Positions 6,721 to 8,258 of a stretch of DNA of 8,258 nucleotides are shown here, in pieces. The notes under the pieces are model-generated. The model saw only the letters and a program-made list of their open reading frames with translations. It searched no databases and was not told the origin of the DNA. The position numbers and the translations under genes were made by a program. Source of the DNA: an uncultured Flavobacteriales bacterium. GTDB lineage: Bacteria > Bacteroidota > Bacteroidia > Flavobacteriales > UBA7430. Where the stretch lies: NCBI GenBank assembly GCA_913041775.1, contig CAJWJW010000056.1, forward strand, positions 1 through 8,258, read 5' to 3'. Numbering within the stretch: position 1 is the stretch's first letter; every line of letters starts with the position of its first letter.

Positions 6721-7200
6721 ATGAAGTTTAGAGTGCTTACCACAGAAGAATTAGCCCCTTTAAAAGAGGATTTTATTAAATTCCTTTCTGCCAATACCAT
6801 AACAGGTGAAGACTGGGTTTCAATAAAAAAAGACAAACCCGAAGAAGCGGACACCATTCTTGAGATGTTTTGTGATATTGTATGGGAGAAATCTTTGGAG
6901 AAGATCAGTTTTCTAGAACATAGAGATGAGAAGTACTTAAAAGTATTCCGCTGTGGAAAAGAGAAAATTGAAATGGTCGGGTTTTCTGTAAAAGCCGAAA
7001 ATGCACCTTCTTTACTGGAGGAATCTACTTTTGAAAAGTTGGGTTCCGGCGCTTTAAAATTCTCCGACTTACAAGCTGAATTTTATACCTCCGAAAAAGA
7101 AACCCAAGATCTTATTATGGAGAAGTTTAAAATGATGGAAGAAGGATGTAATCCCTGTGAAGAGGCTTATTTCTACGGAATTAAATCGTTGGTTAAGTAA
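6721..7200 (+). CDS. DUF6495-like conserved protein of unknown function
   Basis: This is a 159-residue acidic, soluble protein with no signal peptide or membrane segment, so probably cytoplasmic. The N-terminal part (about 1-70: MKFRVLTTEEL, then a helix, a GEDWVSIKKDKPEEAD segment, an FCDIVWEKSL helix and SFLEH) resembles the DUF6495 family of Flavobacteria as I remember it; this is a recalled match, not a search. The middle (71-92) looks like short strands, and the rest is helical. The C-terminal part has a CxxC (C143 and C146, EGCNPCEEAY) plus lone C51 and C78, which could be a redox or metal site but may be incidental. It has its own promoter box and lies after the amidohydrolase pair on the same strand, converging with the two-component genes. 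No role can be assigned. Confidence 0.8.
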   Translation: MKFRVLTTEELAPLKEDFIKFLSANTITGEDWVSIKKDKPEEADTILEMFCDIVWEKSLEKISFLEHRDEKYLKVFRCGKEKIEMVGFSVKAENAPSLLEESTFEKLGSGALKFSDLQAEFYTSEKETQDLIMEKFKMMEEGCNPCEEAYFYGIKSLVK

Positions 7201-7291
7201 GAATTGTCAAAATGGTCTCGGAGTCAAAAAGTTGAGGAATGACTAGGTTGCAAATAGTGATGAGTTTTGAATAGCAATTTCCACCTGAATT

Positions 7292-7993
7292 CTATCTCCG
7301 TCTATTAACTTCTTTTTCTAAAAGCACTAATTTAAATCCAACACCTCTTATATTTTCAATTTGTATAGTTGGATCCTCGCTAAGGTATTTTCTTAAACGC
7401 GAGATAAAAACATCTAAACTACGTCCTAAGAAATAATCATTTTTACCCCAAAGGGTTACGAGTATATTCTCTCTTTTTGTAATGGTATTTGCCTTTTGTA
7501 CGAGTAGTGATAAAAGCTTTGTTTCTTTAAGTGTAAGGTTTCTTTCGTTAGCTCCATATTTTAGTTTTTGTTCTTTTACATCCAATAGGTAAAGACCAAT
7601 TTGGTAGAATTCTTTAATGGGCTTGTTAACCAGCTTACGTTTTAAAAAGACTTCTATTTTAAGGCAGAGCTCTTCAATATTAAATGGCTTGGTTATATAA
7701 TCGTCGCCACCTATGGTTAGACCTTCTAGCTTGTCTTCTTGCATAGACCTAGCGGTTAAAAATAGAATCGGAATATGCTTATTTGTCTCTCTTATCTTTA
7801 TGGCAAGTTCAAAGCCATCCATTTTAGGGAGCATTACATCAAAAATACAAAGGTCGAAAATCTCTTTCTTAAAAAGGGCTAAGGCATTGAGACCATCTCC
7901 GGATGAAAAAACTTCATAGCCATGTTTTTCTAACTGATCGTGTGTTACAAAGCTTAAACTCAAATCGTCTTCAACATATAAAATCTTCGCCAT
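7292..7993 (-). CDS. OmpR/PhoB-family DNA-binding response regulator
   Basis: The 233-residue protein has a receiver domain (about 3-118) and a winged-helix Trans_reg_C domain (about 130-225). Receiver residues are complete: acidic E8, D9 and D10, phospho-acceptor D52 in FDVMLPKMDG, T80 and K102 in TKPF. The output domain shows the recognition helix RSLDVFISRLRKYL (191-204) and the wing IRGVGFKL (215-222). The general look is like the RprY-type regulators of Bacteroidota, but the regulon cannot be inferred. It begins 2 bases after the stop of the histidine kinase gene, so the two are surely one transcript and translationally coupled; the promoter must lie upstream of the kinase, outside the window. 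The C-terminus ends in a basic NRRR. The 91-base gap to the converging gene (7201-7291) holds no clear terminator hairpin. Confidence 0.95.
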   Translation of the reverse strand: MAKILYVEDDLSLSFVTHDQLEKHGYEVFSSGDGLNALALFKKEIFDLCIFDVMLPKMDGFELAIKIRETNKHIPILFLTARSMQEDKLEGLTIGGDDYITKPFNIEELCLKIEVFLKRKLVNKPIKEFYQIGLYLLDVKEQKLKYGANERNLTLKETKLLSLLVQKANTITKRENILVTLWGKNDYFLGRSLDVFISRLRKYLSEDPTIQIENIRGVGFKLVLLEKEVNRRR

Positions 7994-7995
7994 TT

Positions 7996-8258
7996 TTATC
8001 TTTTAATTCTAAAGAGTACGCTAGTCCCTTTGTTTGATTCACTTTCAATATCCCATTGCCAGTTGTGTGCTTTACAGATCTGATCTACGTAATACAAACC
8101 TAAGCCAAATCCTTTTACGTTGTGAACTTTTCCAGTAGGAACTCTAAAGAATTTGTTTTTTACATTACTTAATTCTTCCTGGGGGATACCAATTCCATTG
8201 TCGGAAATCTTTAAACACAAAAACCTTTCCATTTCTGTAGTCTCTATAGAAATAGATG
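7996..8258 (-). CDS. Sensor histidine kinase, partial (C-terminal ATPase end only)
   Basis: The frame runs open from the right edge to a TAA at 7998-7996, giving about 86 visible residues. An internal ATG at 8232 is not the true start, since the frame continues upstream without a stop and the visible part is only the end of a HATPase_c domain. Visible motifs in order are the G1 box DNGIGIP, an F-box-like stretch (NKFFRVPTG) and the G2 box GFGLGLYYV, followed by the closing strands (SNKGTSVLFRIKR). These bind ATP for autophosphorylation. The His-containing dimerisation domain, N-box and sensor lie outside the window. The adjacent regulator, 2 bases downstream, is the obvious cognate partner. 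Confidence 0.94.
   Translation of the reverse strand, partial: SISIETTEMERFLCLKISDNGIGIPQEELSNVKNKFFRVPTGKVHNVKGFGLGLYYVDQICKAHNWQWDIESESNKGTSVLFRIKR

Noticed and set aside
7201..7291. Terminator between the converging genes
   Set aside because: Only a weak 5-bp pairing (AGTCA with TGACT over a long loop) is visible and no T-run follows, so I do not call it.
7713..7919. Plus-strand open frame of 68 codons opposite the response regulator
   Set aside because: It is fully antisense to the conserved receiver domain and has no recognisable features.
7996..8232. Short 78-residue kinase-like gene starting at the ATG at 8232
   Set aside because: The same frame is open to the window edge and the visible part is only the end of an ATPase domain, so this is a truncated view of a larger kinase gene, not a small stand-alone protein.

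Overview
The window looks like a chromosomal piece of a Bacteroidota genome, most likely a member of the Flavobacteriaceae. The DNA is AT-rich, start codons lack Shine-Dalgarno sequences, several genes are preceded by TAnnTTTG boxes (the -7 element of Bacteroidota sigma factors), and the protein families (twin secreted amidohydrolases, a DUF6495-like protein, an OmpR-type regulator paired with a histidine kinase) are typical of that group. The family and species placement is inference from recalled homologs, not a search.

Left part, minus strand (1-2009): a small four-helix membrane protein is followed 9 bases later by hflX, which encodes a ribosome-associated GTPase. A TAnnTTTG box just upstream probably drives both. 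Beyond hflX is a strong 18-bp inverted repeat. Then comes a small secreted, cysteine-rich protein that runs off the left edge and has its own tandem TAnnTTTG boxes. Its visible part contains an internal duplication of a CLDxxEIPxC motif.

Middle, plus strand (2298-6663): two exported amidohydrolase-superfamily proteins, 34-46 bases apart depending on the start chosen, form an apparent operon. The first is about 1000 residues and has two amidohydrolase-like halves joined by a beta-rich domain. Only its C-terminal half keeps the metal ligands (HSH, His, His, Asp). The second protein (437 residues) keeps the fold signatures but has also lost the HxH motif. The pair therefore carries three amidohydrolase-like modules and apparently one intact metal site, which suggests a catalytic unit with non-catalytic partners in the periplasm. 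The substrate cannot be read from the sequence.

Right part: a DUF6495-like cytoplasmic protein (6721-7200, plus) has its own TAnnTTTG box. Converging on it from the minus strand is a two-component system: a histidine kinase (only its C-terminal ATPase end is visible, cut by the right edge) and, 2 bases downstream, an OmpR/PhoB-type response regulator.

I saw no RNA genes, CRISPR arrays, insertion sequences, phage genes or obvious signs of gene transfer. Most of the window is ordinary core-type content. The points most worth a second look are the loss of metal sites in two of three amidohydrolase modules, the duplicated Cys motif in the small secreted protein, and the long inverted repeat downstream of hflX.
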